A stretch of 64,000 nucleotides of DNA from Endocalyx cinctus (Eukaryota > Ascomycota > Sordariomycetes > Amphisphaeriales > Apiosporaceae), in the NCBI GenBank assembly GCA_001600455.1, contig BCKC01000003.1:3386315-3450314 (forward strand). The letters run 5' to 3'. Shown one piece after another: positions 1 through 10,520 of the stretch. The position numbers and the translations under genes are program-made. The notes beneath the pieces were generated by a model, which ran no database searches, was not told the DNA's origin, and saw nothing but the letters and a program-made list of their open reading frames with translations. Every line of letters begins with the position of its first letter. Positions within the stretch are counted from its first letter, which is position 1.

Positions 1-270
1 ACAAAGTTGACTGTAAAAGCTATTACTTTATATTCCTTCTCGAATTACCTTCTAAATTACATGTCTATCGAGTACACACACTTTCTGTTAGCCCTTCCAT
101 TCCATCTAATAGTAGTCCCTATTAATTATCCAAAATTTGGGTATCAACATTCATACTTTGTGGCAGAATCCCTGATTCTAAGCTGTAAACCTTCTTGTCC
201 CCTCGATCCTACGCTTTACCGACTCTTATCTTTCTACTCATAGGTCTAGACAGAAAGCGACTACATAATC
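1..270. other. AT-rich leader, no gene seen
   Basis: Short upstream stretch of the aspartic-protease-like gene. Open frames here start at non-ATG codons or lack any recognisable family. It probably contains the promoter and 5' leader of the next gene; I see no clear regulatory site. Confidence 0.5.
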
Positions 271-2505
271 ATGGAGATTTACAAGCTGGTGCCGTTTCTT
301 ACAATCGTGACGGCGCAGATCCAATTCGATATTCAACGCGGCGAAGGAGACTCATGACGCACGATAGAACGATACTTAGCCGCGATTATAATTCCACCGG
401 CCCCGTAGACATCGGCTTCAACGCCGATTGGTATTATTTTATTACCGTCTACATCGGTTCCCCCCCGCAGAAGCTAGAACTCTATCTAGACACATATATT
501 CCAGTCACTTATTTTCCTTCCGAGAACTATACAGACTGCCGGCTAGATTCTAACATCGTACGTACTAAATCATCTACTTCATTAGCTATCTAATATATAA
601 CTTATTTAGTTCTTTCAGCCCTACCCTTTTGATTTAATTATACATGATTAATATACACCTGAACTATTTTCTTTTGATATCTTCAGTGTCACTTTGTGGA
701 TGTATTTACTTATTTGAGAGATTCCTGTAGTGTTCTTCAGGTCGTGGTTTCTGTAAGTACACCGCCTACTTATTCTAGTCAATGGGGAGACAGTACTAAG
801 TCCGCATATGATGTCTTCATTATAGTCAACCAAACTCAATCTGATACTTTTCAACTATCACGGCATGATACTTTGGACCGTAATTGGGTTGCGACCAACG
901 ATTCCTCGCAAGTGTCCTACGATTATGCTGTCTTCACTGATAATTTGGCACTGGGAGATACAAGTAGCGTTGTCGGAAATGTCACCATGTGCGTTTTCTA
1001 CAAAGGCCTCGATGGCCCGTTTCAAGGCTTTTTGGGATTGAGTACTCCGGGATTTTTTAATGACTACTCCGAAGACTTCAACCTGGCAGCGCAGTATGAA
1101 AATAGCGGGTTGGTAGGTATCATATTACTCTCCTTCGTTTTCTGCAGCCACCACTATAGGGACATGATTATAGTATTAGGGAGACTAACGAGATATAAGA
1201 TTGCTACAAGAGCGTATAGCCTGTGGCTGAGTGAAGATTTTGAGCTACCGTCCGATCAGCCGTCTCAAGGTGGATCACTCCTTTTTGGCGCCGTTGATCA
1301 CAGCAAATACGATGGCGATTTGGTGGCAATCAACTTTTTCTCATATAACGACCTTCTCGCATTATGGTTCACCAAGTTGGAAGTTTCAAGTCCATCCGGC
1401 ACTGATACGATCCTGACTTCGGATTTAGAATCCCCGGTTGCAATCTACTACCACCCCGAAAAGTCCTCGATATCACTACCTGTGATATTTGCAAGTCATA
1501 TATATAAAATCACCGGAGCGGGGTTTGAATACAAGGGGAATTTGAGTGACGAGGCCAAATGTATGTAACGAACATCCTTATCAACTTGATAACTTCCTAT
1601 TCCATTCCACGCCCTTGCTAAGTCAATGCATAATCAATTTCCGAATCACGTATTTAAAACAGCACTCTTATATAACATATAATTATCTAGTGTTGCCATT
1701 CATACCCTGCTCACTGCGTAATGGACCTGGTTTGATAAGATTTGGACTCGGCGGCCCAGCAGGGCCGATAATAGAGATTTCCATCAAGCAATTGACATTG
1801 TCGCCCACTTCGTCGGCTCGATATTTCGAGCGCGCTAATTTAATAACCCCCGAAAGTGATTCATGTGTTCTGCTCATAAGGGGTACAGATGATCCCAGGG
1901 ATTGGTATATCGGAGGACCTTTTGCTCGGGCGTCATATAGTGTTGTTGATCTGAGGAATGAAAAAATTGCCTTTGCACCAGCAAGATCTAACGCAAGCAA
2001 TAAAGATATAGTCACCTTCGCAGGCCGAGGTGCAGGGATACCAGGCGCCACTTACGCACCATCACAACCTACTCAGACGCCGACGACCATTATCCCAGCC
2101 ACGAATGTGCCCGCCTTCACACCCAGTCCATTTTATTCCGCAGCGGCGGGAATCACCGCCTCGACCGACACGCTACCCGAACCTACTCAAACCCAGACGT
2201 CACGAGACGGAGGATTGACCCGAGACGCCAAAATAGGCATCAGCGTTGGTGTGTCCGTAGGGGTCGTCATCCTCGCCTTTGGTCTATCGGTGTTAGTGTG
2301 GTATCTGAAGCGAAGTCGAGCGCCTCGATATATACCTGAGCAGCTAACGCTACCGCCGGAATATTCGACGGTTGATTCTCCGTTACCCCCTCTTGCGGAA
2401 CTACCGCACGCGATTCCAGAATTGCCTCCGAGACCAGAAAATATGACGCCTGAAATGGGCGGGGACCGACCCGAAGTAGTTAAAGCAGGCTTAGGGCCTG
2501 ATTGA
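271..2505 (+). CDS. Membrane-anchored aspartic-protease-like protein (A1 fold), catalytic motifs lost, N-terminal frame broken
   Basis: Resembles fungal pepsin-family (A1) proteins fixed to the membrane by a C-terminal helix. Exons inferred: 271-about 354 (signal-peptide frame), about 354-557, 687-1112, 1200-1560, 1691-2505; the three introns have GT-AG ends and phases that join well. The N-terminal lobe has the conserved 'IGSPPQ' strand, but the active-site DTG reads DTY. In the C-terminal lobe the second D-T/S-G is replaced by His-Pro-Glu. Late family features remain: Trp-Tyr-Ile-Gly-Gly in place of the usual ILGD strand, then a Ser/Thr/Pro stalk, one transmembrane helix (about 2233-2310) and a proline-rich cytoplasmic tail. 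A good signal peptide starting at ATG 271 (MEIYKLVPFL...) runs into TGA at 355, while the mature domain is in the next frame and has its own ATG at 354. It is either a non-peptidase homologue or a decaying gene. Family call is secure; function is not. Confidence 0.68.
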
Positions 2506-3286
2506 GAAGGGCAATATTGCTTTTTACATCTGATGTTTAAAAGAATAAATTTTTATTGTAAATTCTATCGTCCAAATGGAAGCCAAGAGCGCCCGTTTAG
2601 AGGGTGCCATTAATGGTTATCGGGAGTTATGGAGGAAGAGGAATAATTATGAGGTCGTGTTATTAGCTACAAATTGAACCAAGCGTGACAGACTCGAAAC
2701 TTGGTTGGACTATACGATGAATACAGGGTTGCAATTATGAGACACCTAGCCATATAAAAGCCATCAGAGCAGCGTGAACACCCTAGGTAATACTAACTTT
2801 CGAGATGATAAGAATCGTATAGTGTTAAATCCATCAAAACGGTGTTCATCACAACGATACATCGATAATAATAAGCACCTCCTAAGGATTACGAAATAAC
2901 ACTACATAATAAATAATCTGCTCGGTAATTACGTTATAATCTGCAAAGCTCCATCGGGTCTGACGTGGTTGTACGTGACGCAAACATGGGACTATCCGGC
3001 TCGAAAAGCTTGTGTTGATGACCAGTCATGGAGATATGCCCTAAGACCGGAAATCCGACAGGTATACGGTGGAGATAAGCCTTCGGCCAGGAGACATTAA
3101 CTCTAACCATGCACGATTTCTCTAATAGTGATATTATATTATATTATTTACCCCCTACGCTGATATCATTTCTTAAGAAATATCTATAACTGCTCATGTT
3201 AGCACACTTTTCTATACCCTATTAATTCGAATTTCTTCAATCAGAGATACAACGTTTAAGAATAGAATACCTTATAACTAGTTATA
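2506..3286. other. Intergenic, AT-rich
   Basis: No open frame of note and no RNA gene recognised. It must hold the terminator region of the aspartic-protease-like gene and the promoter of the SnoaL-like gene. A TA-rich run (about 3131-3150) is the only feature seen. Confidence 0.55.
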
Positions 3287-3766
3287 ATGTCTGGAACTAC
3301 CTGGTCACTGCCTTCCAAGCTATCACCCCCTCTCAATGACCGTGAGGCCATACGCGATGCTCTCTATCGTGTAATTGACGGCCTTGACAAATCTGATTTC
3401 GCACTCTGGGAATCAGCCTTCACAGATGATGCGACGTTCCAGCTTGGTTCTCGTATTATGAACGGATCAAAAGAGATCAATTCAGGTGTCTACGAACCCA
3501 TTTCCAAACTCGACACCACTCATTTTATTACCAACGTCCGTATCGACATTGCCGACAGTGGGATTGAGGCCAAAATGTCGGCCACCTCCTTGGCACAGCA
3601 CTACCGCAAAGATGCCGGCCAGGACCCGTCAGCTCCACGCTACTTGACCGGGAGCCCTTACATCGTCGACTTGATCAAGGATGAGAAGGCCGGCTTGTGG
3701 AAGATTAATAAATTTAACATGGCGCCTATCTGGGGTGAAGGCGATCGAACTGTCGTTACGGGCTAG
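3287..3766 (+). CDS. SnoaL-like / NTF2-fold domain protein
   Basis: Single-exon protein of 159 residues, the usual size of one SnoaL-like (NTF2-superfamily cone) domain. The first helix carries the typical Asp-Arg-Glu-Ala-Ile-Arg-Asp-Ala-Leu pattern, followed by the Trp-x3-Phe-x2-Asp-Ala motif that opens the pocket (about residues 42-52) and a late beta-rich half with Gly-Leu-Trp-Lys-Ile. Relatives include polyketide cyclases, steroid isomerases, dehydratases and small-molecule binding proteins, so the fold does not fix the reaction. No signal peptide, so probably cytosolic. It lies 138 bases from the 3' end of the convergent MFS transporter gene, but this is not evidence of shared function. 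ATG at 3287 is the first in frame and no intron is needed. Confidence 0.75.
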   Translation: MSGTTWSLPSKLSPPLNDREAIRDALYRVIDGLDKSDFALWESAFTDDATFQLGSRIMNGSKEINSGVYEPISKLDTTHFITNVRIDIADSGIEAKMSATSLAQHYRKDAGQDPSAPRYLTGSPYIVDLIKDEKAGLWKINKFNMAPIWGEGDRTVVTG

Positions 3767-3904
3767 TTCTAACATCTACTTCATTTTGACTAGTAGATTC
3801 AATCGGATAGTTAATACGATTCAAATTATGCTATCATAACTACCTCACCCCCCAAAGTACACCAGAACATTTACACCATTATTAGATGTTTGTTTTGGTG
3901 GAAT

Positions 3905-5940
3905 CTAATACGGTACAAATTTGCTCCATTTCCGGATTCGGGCTCCGTAGATATAGAATAGAAATGGAACGGGTATCATGGCGATGCATAAAAATCCGAG
4001 TAAGGACATTGCCCATGGAACGCCTAGATCGTCGAACTATATAACTATGATGTTAGGTGGTACTCGTAGAAAAGAAGAGAATATCTTAGGTACGAACCAT
4101 ATAAGTTGCGAACAAAGGGAAAGCAGCTCCCAAAAGTCCTCGAAACATTGCGTTGATTGAGATAGCTGAGTTTGCCGTAATTTTATAGACATCTATAATG
4201 TAATTTAATCCCTTTCGTCGAGTAGGTTCACGTTAGCGCTTCGTTTTCACGCAGAAGCGATATGAATCAGCTCAAACACTCACCTGAAGAAAAACGAGAA
4301 GAATGCCGCACCCAATGAAAATACCCGAAAGCACTTGAGGAACCCATGATATGTGAGGATTCGAAGTCCCTTTGAAGATGTCCGGCAATTAGCGCTATCC
4401 GATCCAAGGATTGAAGGGTAAAATATCCGAGAGCTTACATGCGAACCAAAAAATACCGGCAGGTAATAGTATACTACCGAGCATCATGGGTACTAGACGC
4501 TCCTCGGGGACGTCTCCGTACTTATCCAGCACTCGCTGCATACGAGTCTTGGTATGGACGATGACTATGAAGACCCCGAGAAATACGCCTACGGTAGTGC
4601 CAAAGAAGGGTAAGGCACCAACGCCCAAATTCCAACCACGTTCCCTCTCGAAGCTAATGGGATAACCTTCGAAAGAAAGGTAGAAAAAGCCGTAGATAAA
4701 ACCCATGTACAGCGTGATAAGAGCGAGGATGGGTTCCTGAACTACCATGATCCAAGGCTTGAGCACGTACGTCCGCGCAAGCGTACGGATATCTACTGGT
4801 CTTCGCGCCACGGCATCTTCAATGCCTCTGCTCTTCGCTCTTCGGGCTAGTAGTACAGCTCCATAGGTTTCAGGAACGATTAAAACGTAAAGGAAGAGTG
4901 AGACGAATGCTAGGATTAGTTGGATCCATTGAGTCCAGCGCCACCCCAGGTACGACATAGTTACAAATCCCCCAACTGCGTCATAAGTTAGTATTTGATT
5001 ATCCGGCCTTCATCTGCGTTTCACTTAAAAAACGCAGATTTTCTGAAGTTAGAGCATTATGTTCAAGTGGTACGAACTAATTGGACCTAGCACGGGCCCG
5101 AAGAATGTCGCTGATGCGAACCCGGCAACCGCGACGCCGCGACCGATCGGCTCCCATATATCAGCCAGTGTGCCTCCGACCTTATAAATACGCTTCATCA
5201 GCTTCGTAAGACTAGAAGTGTGCATACGTAATATGAACGGGATAGAGTAAAAGGGGGTGGGGGTTTAGAGATGGTATCTTGAAAAAAAAAAAAAAAAAAA
5301 ATCAAAGTAACCTACTACCGCCAGCGGCGCGGAACCGAAGACGCCGCATAGAAATCGACCGACGAGAAGCGTAGCCACGTTAGGCGCGACGGCGACGGGG
5401 ATGGTGAAGATGCCGAAGAGGAAGATGCCGACGCTGAGCGGGTACTTGCGACCGACGACTTCGGAGGCGGGGCCGAAGAGCATGGGGCCCAAGGCAAAGC
5501 CTAGCACGAAAAGCGCCGTCGCCAAGATGGAAACCTCGCCCGAGATCCCGAATTCCTCCGATAAGCTGGCGCTCGCCGGGCTGAGGACCGACGAGGCAAA
5601 CGCGACGGTCGCGACGATGAATGCTAGATTGCAGGTTATGGATACTTTTTTCAGCATCGACATGTTGCGAGGATTTCCCTGGAATGATGATTTCATTCAA
5701 ATATTAGGCAATTTGTAAAATGTGAGCTCGGTGCGTACTAGTTATTCGAGCACATATTCATATAATGGATGTGTTTATCTCGCTTACCGGATCATTTGGG
5801 CCATCCCATTGTAAAGCAGTTGGAGCGACTCGGGGCTCCTGGGGAGTCTCAGCTGAAGGTGCATCTTTCTTTACCCTCATCTGTGAGTCATCTTGTTCTT
5901 GTCCAAGGACGATACTGCTCTTGTCGCTGTTACTCGTCAT
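3905..5940 (-). CDS. MFS drug/polyamine transporter, DHA1 type
   Basis: Twelve-helix proton antiporter of the plasma membrane in the fungal DHA1 (Flu1/Tpo-like) group, likely exporting drugs, polyamines or small metabolites. Exons inferred on the minus strand: 5940-5788, 5678-5316, 5180-5078, 4975-4439, 4369-4284, 4211-4098, 4036-3905, giving exactly 495 residues. Visible motifs are the family's N-terminal Trp-Asp-Gly-Pro-Asn-Asp-Pro, motif A Gly-Arg-Lys-Tyr-Pro after helix 2, the Gly-Gly-Thr-Leu-Ala-Asp-Ile-Trp loop, and antiporter motif C (GPVLGPIIGG, in helix 5). The last exon encodes the typical final helix ending in [14 protein letters not shown]. Two introns need GTTCGT donors, which is off consensus; the joined protein supports them. 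The second intron contains T20 in the sense strand, directly after the donor. Gene is divergent from the Nudix gene across 506 bases. Substrate unknown. Confidence 0.85.
5282..5301. repeat. A20 homopolymer inside an MFS intron
   Basis: Twenty A on the plus strand, so T20 in the transcript, within intron 5181-5315 of the transporter gene and about 13 bases from its donor. Confidence 0.9.
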
Positions 5941-6446
5941 TTTGTCGAGGGAATGAGATGCTGCAAATTATCCCACGCAGATGACCGTGTATTCTGCTCC
6001 CTTACAGAGGTGATATCGTATCTTTTGTAAACGATTTTGAGACTTCGGTTTTGGGGAGATGATGTATTCATTGGTTTTGATCGATAATAATGAGCCGTCA
6101 AAGTATTTGAACTCGATGGCTTGTTATATTCTTATCATTAATCTGACAGAAAATGAGGGAATGGCCATGATTACACCACTTCCTTTCGTAAGCTTACTCC
6201 TGAAAAGCAATAGGACTGCTATGCGGCATGAACAGTAATTAGAGCTGAATGGTCAATGTCTCGGAGCGTAGAGTATCGCGAGACCGAGCCGTTAAAACCG
6301 ATGGTTGTGATTGGTTTTTACTTCATGTACAGTGTGAGTCATTTCGCCGTCCCATTCTACCATTATTCCATACTTCAGTGCGCCCACCACCTATTACGAT
6401 TTAAACCTACCTCTCGAGGCATATAGGTACAAGAAAAATAGCTATA
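5941..6446. promoter_or_regulatory. Shared upstream region of divergent MFS and Nudix genes
   Basis: 506 bases between two divergent start codons. No gene seen. By position it must hold both promoters. No binding site is identified with confidence. Confidence 0.5.
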
Positions 6447-6968
6447 ATGGATTATCTTGATATGTCTCTCAGAGAATTTCTTGCGAATATTAATCAAGGG
6501 AGGCAAGAGCCGAAGTTTGATAAGGTAACTGTCGGCGCGGCCATCCTAAAGAAGAATGCTGGTGGCCGTGCCGCCGCCACACCACCACAAGTTCTCCTCC
6601 TGAAACGTAACCCGGACGAGCGGTATTACCCCAACGTTTTCGAGATTCCGGGGGGTAAAGTTGATCCAACCGATCCCACCATTCGAGACGCTATTATTCG
6701 CGAGGTCTTGGAAGAGTCGGGACTCACCGTCGTTCAAGTCGTCCGGCCGTTGTTTCAAATGACCTACACGACCGAGAAACGATTGCCCGCTGCTTCCGGA
6801 GCGGGATCTGCCGCCGGGATTGTTCAAACGCGACACGCTGTACAGCTGAGCTACGTCGTTAGTGTGGAAGAGGATGATTTTCGAGTTAATCTCTCGGAGC
6901 ACTCAGAGGGAATCTGGGCGGAGAGAGAGGTGCTGGAGAGAGGGGGTATCGACATGACAGGGACATGA
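6447..6968 (+). CDS. Nudix hydrolase, probable C-terminal frameshift
   Basis: Nudix enzyme that would hydrolyse a nucleoside diphosphate linked to another group; substrate cannot be told. ATG 6447 opens a 173-residue frame. The Nudix box lies at about residues 69-94: the second half, Arg-Glu-Val-Leu-Glu-Glu-Ser-Gly-Leu, is intact and holds the metal-binding glutamates, but the Glu expected eight residues before that Arg is a Pro. The frame stops at TGA 6966. Starting one base earlier (ATG 6965) the next frame runs about 33 more codons to a stop near 7064, and reads like the usual C-terminal helix (MKNLVLEAMASL). A single missing base near 6965 would therefore explain a truncated protein of 173 instead of about 206 residues. 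It may be a true mutation or a sequencing error. No intron of plausible length bridges the break. Confidence 0.75.
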   Translation: MDYLDMSLREFLANINQGRQEPKFDKVTVGAAILKKNAGGRAAATPPQVLLLKRNPDERYYPNVFEIPGGKVDPTDPTIRDAIIREVLEESGLTVVQVVRPLFQMTYTTEKRLPAASGAGSAAGIVQTRHAVQLSYVVSVEEDDFRVNLSEHSEGIWAEREVLERGGIDMTGT

Positions 6969-7064
6969 AAAATCTAGTACTGGAGGCTATGGCCTCGTTA
7001 TCTAGTTTAGAAGTTCCGGAAACCAAGCTGAGGTTAACTAATATATTGCTGTGCCTGAAAGAAT

Positions 7065-7529
7065 AATTAGATTATGTATCTACCGGTGGGAATGGGTAAA
7101 TTTTCTAATTTTAATACTAAATTTTAATAATTAATATGCGTTTTGAAAAGACACGAAAAATTAAGAACTATCTAATGGAATTAATCCGCCAATGAACTTC
7201 AAGTAGTAAAAAACCGCGTGGGGTTTAAATATTCAGGTTACGACGACGCAAAAGACTCCGGATATTAATCAAGTTCATTGCTGAGAATAAATATTTAGTT
7301 TCCATAGGCGTACCAATACTTAGTTATCTATATCCATTAACTTCTCCTCACTCCCTTGTGAGTTCTGCAGTATATTCCTGCCATCTCAGGCTCTTTGGAG
7401 GCACGAGGCGACGCTATTGGTAGAAACGGGGTATAATAATATCTATGAAGAGGGTAAGCCATAAGCAACATATAGATTTTACAACATATCACCATCACAT
7501 GTCATCCTCCTTATAACCTTGGCCTACAT
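7065..7529. other. Intergenic, AT-rich
   Basis: Between the end of the Nudix reading frame (including its out-of-frame tail) and the F-box pseudogene. Very AT-rich with no credible frame or RNA gene. Confidence 0.55.
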
Positions 7530-8532
7530 CTAGGATGGGATGGGGATTCCAGATGTCATTGATTGAATTAAAATATCGCGAAATATCTTCGGCATCATCA
7601 AAGTAAGCTTCCAATCAACGAAGACATTCGTCTCCACAGTAACGTCCAGGTGGCCTATAAGTTGTCCACTGGTCCAGCTTCTCAAGGGAGACATCTTGAG
7701 AGACAAAGAGATGAACAAGTCTACAAAATATAAAGGTCTTGTCGGTAAGGGTTTGCCTTGAGGGCCAATTTTTGATAAAATGCGTAAAGTCTCACCCTTT
7801 TAATCGTAGCAGGTGATGGTAAACGAACGCCTAATTCCCTCGTAGTTCGTTAGGTCCATCACATCACTCGATAAGTCCAGTAAATACTGCTTCACGGAGA
7901 GGGATTGGGCTGTACATAGATGACTTACTTAAGTATAATGCGTCGCTTAGAATAGACTTAGCTAGATATAACTCTGCAGTCTCTTGGTCGGTTAAGCTCA
8001 GCCAATATCTTTTCTCTAAATGCGGGAACCGTGAATTGAAAGTCCACCACTCGTGGGAACCCGGTTTGTAGAATAGGCGACTGGCGATTCGAGTCCGAAA
8101 TAAAGATCGGAAAGCGACATCGTCGGAATTTCGGACCTTGAAGCCAGTAGTTGCGTAGAGAATACGGCGAACTACGTGGACAAGCTTCGAGATTTGATCA
8201 AATTTGGAAGGACGTAGTATTCAAATGGTATCTCTGGTTGGGGAATATTTTGATCCAGAAACAATGTCACTTCTTCCTTATTGCTAGGATCAATGCTCCT
8301 CGAGTCGACGAGCATCTTGGCGAGCTTCAGGCATCTTCTTCCCTTGCCCAGTCGTTCCATGGCCCGACGAATGATAGAATATTCATTTCGCTCGAAAGAA
8401 GTATTTATTGTACGCTTTGCAGGAAAGTCTCAGATTCGTGATAGTCTTAACATCGTCGCATTGAGCGAAAATACGCAAGCTTAACAATGGGGCTACATGG
8501 ACAAACACTGAAGGGCAACCCACGGAGGCCAT
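7530..8532 (-). pseudogene. Broken F-box protein gene
   Basis: The minus strand encodes one protein-like sequence spread over three frames. It starts at ATG 8532 and soon gives an F-box-like helix pattern: Ile-Phe-Ala-Gln-Cys-Asp-Asp-Val-Lys then Leu-Arg-Leu-Ser-Cys-Lys-Ala-Tyr-Asn. That frame stops shortly after. The next frame resumes around 8380 (EYSIIRRAMERL...), ending its meaningful part near EYYVLP. A third frame continues with SKLVHVVRRILYATTGF and runs about 100 codons, then another shift is needed to reach YLLDLSSDVMDLTNYEG, followed by an in-frame TAA. A normal-looking 75-base intron (GTGAGA...TTGTAG) then precedes the last exon, 7718-7530. At least three frameshifts and one nonsense codon make a functional product unlikely. 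F-box proteins normally link substrates to SCF ubiquitin ligases; the target of this one is unknown. Confidence 0.68.
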
Positions 8533-9006
8533 GTTGACTTTTTGCTAGTACCGATGAATATATTTTAAACCCTTTGATGAATGGACTAAAAATGCGGAGA
8601 AAGAAGAAGATCTACTGGAGAGATTCTGGTCTATATTAGAAGCAAATGAATGGATAAACCCAATTGTAATTACTTCCAAATTTGAATACTCTCACTGAAC
8701 CATGAATTGTTTCGGTTGCTCTTTCAGGACCTGTAATAACTTTTTACAGCAAGAGAGACGTTAAGTATATGAAGATAGCCGTATGCAAGAACAATAATTA
8801 AAGTTCGAGGTAGGATAGCTCATTTCTACGAGTTGAGGCTGCCATAAGAACCTAGAAATAATTAATGAGTAGGTTCGGAAATTCCAAGCGGGTATACTAT
8901 ATGTTAACTATCATGTGTTTTATGAATTTGTTAATTAGATTGTAATTAAGACACTATCATAACACTATTCGAGGATTAATTCAACTCAAAGGACCAGGCC
9001 TTCTAA
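8533..9006. other. Intergenic, no gene seen
   Basis: AT-rich DNA upstream of the F-box pseudogene and the chitinase fragment. Nothing recognisable on either strand. Confidence 0.5.
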
Positions 9007-9393
9007 AATTATAATACAGTTTATGCAGTTAACATTACTAGCGTTTGGGATTACAAAGTTTTACCTTTAGCCGGCGCATCGGAGCAATATGATGACGAGG
9101 CCGGCGCGGTATACAGCTGGGATGACACTCAACAGAAGCTGGTCACTTACGACAACGTAGAGATGACTAGACGCAAAGTTGCATACCTCCAAGCCGGAGG
9201 CCTCGGGGGAAGTATGTTCTGGGAAGTTTCGGGGGACAGGACGGATGATGGTTCTTTAATCTTATCGTCTTTCAATTATCAGAGCGGCAAGGACAGGATG
9301 GATTGTAGTCAGAATCTGCTTTATTATCCTACCTCGCAGTACGATAATATCAGATCCGGCATGGTCAGCTTGAACAATAGCGGGAACACTTAG
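9007..9393 (+). pseudogene. C-terminal fragment of a GH18 chitinase
   Basis: An open frame without a start codon; the homologous part begins near 9043. It carries the end of a glycoside hydrolase 18 barrel: Tyr-Asp-Asp-Glu-Ala-Gly-Ala, then Tyr-Asn/Asp-Asn-Val-Glu-Met followed by Lys-Val-Ala-Tyr-Leu, the strand-8 signature Gly-Gly-Ser-Met-Phe-Trp-Glu-Val-Ser-Gly-Asp, and the SQYDNIR tail. The catalytic DxxDxDxE strand and the N-terminal two thirds are missing: the frame is closed by TAA at 9004 and no matching exon is seen upstream. It is therefore a remnant of a secreted or cell-wall chitinase gene, not a working gene. The ATG at 9163 would give a 76-residue piece that cannot fold as a barrel. 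Confidence 0.75.
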
Positions 9394-10520
9394 GCCGCCC
9401 TTGTCAAGCAGTTATCATCCCTATGTATCTCCCTAATTAGCATATATAATTGAAAAAGTCATTACGGAAAGATGTACAGGTATAGAATAAGGGTCTATTC
9501 TTAGTATACAACTCCCCATCCCTCATCAACCGGTCGTAATAATTCTTTTTAAAGCAGATATAAACCTCGACGCCCTTATCATACAAATCCTTTACTCCGG
9601 CCCGGCTCGGCAGAATAAAGACAAATATTAAACAAGGACGAGAACACCGCTCTGCGGACTAACGTATTTCCAGCTGGGTGGTGGCCGAGTATAAGGGGTT
9701 TTGATTTAAGTAGATCGTATCGATAGTATATAGGCCGTAAATTATATGAAGATTATATGGGAACTCTGGCCTTCCGGCCTTGATTTAGAACAAAAGCAGT
9801 CTACTCGAAAATTTTCTGAAAGTGGGCGTGTCTTCTCTATTCGCTATCGGCCATGGCTTCGTCTCTTTGAACGAAGCCGAAATATGTCTACTTTATATAA
9901 GTGAGATAGCCATACCTACTGACTCTTTCCGGCGTGCCCTTGTCACCCGGAGCCATATCGGCCCGGCCACCCTGACCACGCTCCTGACACATTATCGGAT
10001 TTATATAGAAAGTATAGATTATATAATAAATGCGCATTTCATCGTATTTTATGCATTATACGCATTATACCGGTATTTTTGTGAAAAATGTGCATTTTTC
10101 CGAACGCTGATCTATTCCAGGCTTAGCTGCCAATCACGGCCTAGCGCAGCCGGCCCGATATGGGTAGACACGGCTCGGGACAAGTCACAATGGGAATTTT
10201 CGGCTATCATATCGGTTAGAACAAGGGTACCCGTGACGGGTCGCGATTATTTATAAATAAGGTTTTTAGTGTACTTAACCTATCCCTAAGCGTGATCTTA
10301 AAGATAGACTTAAATTGGAAGCTAAAGAGCTAAGGTAACGACTGTCTAGGTACATAAAGGAAACCATGGTTATATAGAAGTAGGAAATGAGGCCGTTGAG
10401 GCCTTGGTGAATCTGAGCTCGATGGGCTCGAGGAAGAGTCCATCGAGCCGTTCTTGCTTACGTAAAGGAGAAAGTGGAGCGCCAGGTGGCAGTCCGCCTT
10501 GCGGCCTGCACAGGCCGGCC
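9394..10520. other. Intergenic, possible decayed repeat
   Basis: Patchy composition, with GC-rich words inside AT-rich DNA and short direct repeats (GCATTATAC twice near 10055). The longest open frame (9822-10256) starts at GTG and matches no family I know. It may be an old, mutated transposon fragment, but no terminal repeat or transposase motif is visible. Confidence 0.4.

Noticed and set aside
9822..10256. 144-codon frame upstream of the decarboxylase locus
   Set aside because: Opens at GTG, has no in-frame ATG near the start, and no family match; may be part of a decayed repeat.
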